Below are positions 6,195 through 7,554 of a stretch of 7,554 nt of DNA, piece by piece. Origin of the DNA: Myxococcales bacterium (GTDB taxonomy: Bacteria; Myxococcota; Bradymonadia; REDH01). The notes under the pieces are model-generated. The model had not been told where the DNA came from and made no database searches. It saw only the letters and a list, made by a program, of their open reading frames with translations. The position numbers were made by a program, and so were the translations under genes. How positions within the stretch are numbered: the stretch's first letter is position 1; every line of letters begins with the position of its first letter. The stretch spans positions 1-7,554 of the forward strand of contig JAGWVZ010000170.1 of the NCBI GenBank assembly GCA_018970625.1, read 5' to 3'.

Positions 6195-7472
6195 ATGATC
6201 CCCCAAATCGGACAGCTCCTCGTCGACACCCGAACAGGCGAAAGCCGGTTCCGCCTGCAGCGTTACTTCCGACAGGGCCGCAGCTTCGACCTGCTTATGG
6301 CTCAGGATACGCAACACGACGACGCCCTCGTGATCATCAAGGCCATCCGATACGACGATGACCGGGAACCAGCACGGATTGCGGAGCGACGCTCACTCGT
6401 CAGCATAGAGTCCGAAGCCCTCAGCTCCGTTCACCCTGCGCTCCCCTTTCCCGAGGCGGTCGTCTTTGTGGATAATCCCGAGTTCACGTCGCTCGAAGCG
6501 TCACTCGCCGGCCAGGAGCCCCTCCTTGTCTACCGGTACATCGACGCCGAGCCATTGCCCGCATGGCTGGCAAGAAGATTCCCGCAGGGCGCGCCGCCCG
6601 AGCTGGCGCTGGATTTGATCCGCCAGATCGCCTCGGCTCTCGATGCGCTCCACGAGCATGGATTCGTGCACCGCTGTGTGGCGCCCGAACACATTCTGGT
6701 GGATGCCGACAATCACGTCTCGCTCGTCGGCATGGGCAACGCGGTCCGAAAGAACACACGCGTCTCCACCACCCGGGATTTCTTTCATCCGCAGTTCAGC
6801 GCACCTGAGATCGAACGCGAACTGTCCGGGAAGTTCGTCGTTCCCCGCGCCGACATTTACAGCCTCGGTTGCCTGCTCGGATTTCTCGTCAGCGCAGAAG
6901 CACCCACCGGTTTCCCCGAGAGCCCCTGGTCTCGCGAGGCGCACGACCGCATCCTCGCGCTCGCGCCCGGCATCGGTTTGCTCATCGCGCACTGTCTGCA
7001 GCCCATGGCCAAGAAGCGGTTCGCACACATGGGCAGAATCCTCCCCTTTCTCGAACCCGCAAACCTTCCCGATAAGACGCACCGGGACTTCGCCGAGCTC
7101 ACGCTCACCGTACCGTGGCTCGGCAATCGACCGGATGCGGCCCGTGTAGGACACCTGTCGCCGGGCCCGCTCGTCAATCGGTCCGGCATTACCCAGAGCC
7201 TGCGCGCTGTCGACGTCCCCCCCTCCATCGGTGGCGACGAACGCGACCCCACGCTCAACGGGGTACCCCCGGCGCACCAGGCCGGGCCCATGCAGGCGCA
7301 ACCGCAACACGCCCGCCCATCCGGCGACAAGGCAAGCCCTCTCCTCACAGGATCGCCAGCCCTCACGCCACCAGCCGAGAACAACCGCCTCTCGCGCTGG
7401 ACCCTCGCCATCGGGATCCTCATCATCGTCCTCGCCGTCATCGCCGTGCTGCGACAGATCCCAGCCCCATGA
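6195..7472 (+). CDS. Membrane-anchored Ser/Thr-kinase-fold protein, probable pseudokinase
   Basis: A 425-residue protein with a bacterial Hanks-type kinase fold at about 18-290, a Pro/Gln/Ala-rich linker (about 311-398) and one C-terminal membrane segment (about 402-419, AIGILIIVLAVIAVL) with a six-residue tail, so the kinase-like domain faces the cytoplasm. The fold is shown by the strand-3 lysine (Lys49 in LVIIKAI), HGFVHRCVAPEHILVD at the catalytic loop, SAPE (202-205) and ADIYSLGCLLGFL (219-231). The catalytic residues are replaced: HRD Asp by Cys161, the loop Lys by Ala163, Asn by His166, and DFG by Gly179-Met-Gly. The Gly-rich loop is also degenerate (RQGRSFDLL). Phosphotransfer is therefore unlikely. 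The ATG is the only possible start, since an in-frame TGA lies at 6177-6179. No ribosome site is visible, so translation may be leaderless. The next gene overlaps its stop by ATGA. Confidence 0.88.
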   Translation: MIPQIGQLLVDTRTGESRFRLQRYFRQGRSFDLLMAQDTQHDDALVIIKAIRYDDDREPARIAERRSLVSIESEALSSVHPALPFPEAVVFVDNPEFTSLEASLAGQEPLLVYRYIDAEPLPAWLARRFPQGAPPELALDLIRQIASALDALHEHGFVHRCVAPEHILVDADNHVSLVGMGNAVRKNTRVSTTRDFFHPQFSAPEIERELSGKFVVPRADIYSLGCLLGFLVSAEAPTGFPESPWSREAHDRILALAPGIGLLIAHCLQPMAKKRFAHMGRILPFLEPANLPDKTHRDFAELTLTVPWLGNRPDAARVGHLSPGPLVNRSGITQSLRAVDVPPSIGGDERDPTLNGVPPAHQAGPMQAQPQHARPSGDKASPLLTGSPALTPPAENNRLSRWTLAIGILIIVLAVIAVLRQIPAP

Positions 7473-7554
7473 TCCCGTCCGATACCCCATCGGCGCAGCC
7501 GACGCCGACCTCACGCCCGGCGACTGGCACGACCACCTGGGCACAGCAGACTAC
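7469..7554 (+). CDS. Start of an unidentified downstream gene (partial)
   Basis: An ATG overlapping the pseudokinase TGA (ATGA) opens a frame that stays open for 28 codons to the window edge. The overlap suggests translational coupling in one operon. The visible residues (MIPSDTPSAQPTPTSRPA, then TGTTTWAQQT) are a low-complexity Pro/Thr stretch followed by what may be the first strand of a domain. Genes after Hanks-type kinases are often PP2C phosphatases, FHA proteins or further kinases, but too little is visible to choose. No clear ribosome site precedes it. Confidence 0.5.
   Translation, partial: MIPSDTPSAQPTPTSRPATGTTTWAQQT

Noticed and set aside
5018..6361. 447-codon open frame on the plus strand across the regulator gene
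   Set aside because: It is antisense to the regulator, whose domains are recognisable. Its product is rich in His and Arg with no motif, as expected for a shadow in GC-rich coding DNA.
6501..7544. 347-codon minus-strand open frame across the pseudokinase
   Set aside because: Antisense shadow; the plus-strand frame has clear kinase-fold motifs and a membrane segment.

Overview
The window looks like a high-GC chromosomal segment from a deltaproteobacteria-like predatory or social lineage (Myxococcota or Bradymonadota). The pointers are a MYXO-CTERM-type sorting motif, Cys-rich surface lipoprotein modules, a receiver/DUF4388 (PATAN-like) regulator and a membrane-anchored Ser/Thr-kinase-fold protein. 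The phylum is inferred from these gene types and not proven. No rRNA, tRNA, CRISPR array, transposase or phage gene was seen.

Layout. Three genes read leftward. The first in that direction (6028-4778) is a pseudo-receiver + DUF4388 regulator. The second (4534-3614) is ilvE, the branched-chain amino acid aminotransferase. The third (3410 to beyond position 1) is a very long, open-ended surface lipoprotein of at least 1136 residues. Two genes read rightward: a membrane-anchored pseudokinase (6195-7472) and, overlapping its stop by ATGA, the first 28 codons of another gene (7469 onward). The regulator and the pseudokinase are divergent and share a 166-bp intergenic region. The gaps flanking ilvE are 243 and 203 bp. 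The 203-bp gap holds a good sigma70-type promoter for the lipoprotein gene, followed by a GC-rich hairpin in the leader.

How the genes may work together. ilvE is ordinary housekeeping metabolism and probably unrelated to its neighbours. The divergent pair are both signalling proteins whose catalytic or phosphoacceptor residues are replaced, so they more likely act as scaffolds or binding modules than as enzymes; a functional link is only inferred from position.

The most unusual object is the leftward lipoprotein. In one uninterrupted frame it carries a lipoprotein signal, a large lipid-binding-like (TULIP/BPI-like) region, two Ig-like repeats, a MYXO-CTERM-like sorting signal, immediately a second lipoprotein-type signal with a perfect lipobox, a Cys-rich region, and the start of a probable beta-propeller. 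It reads as two complete exported proteins joined head to tail.
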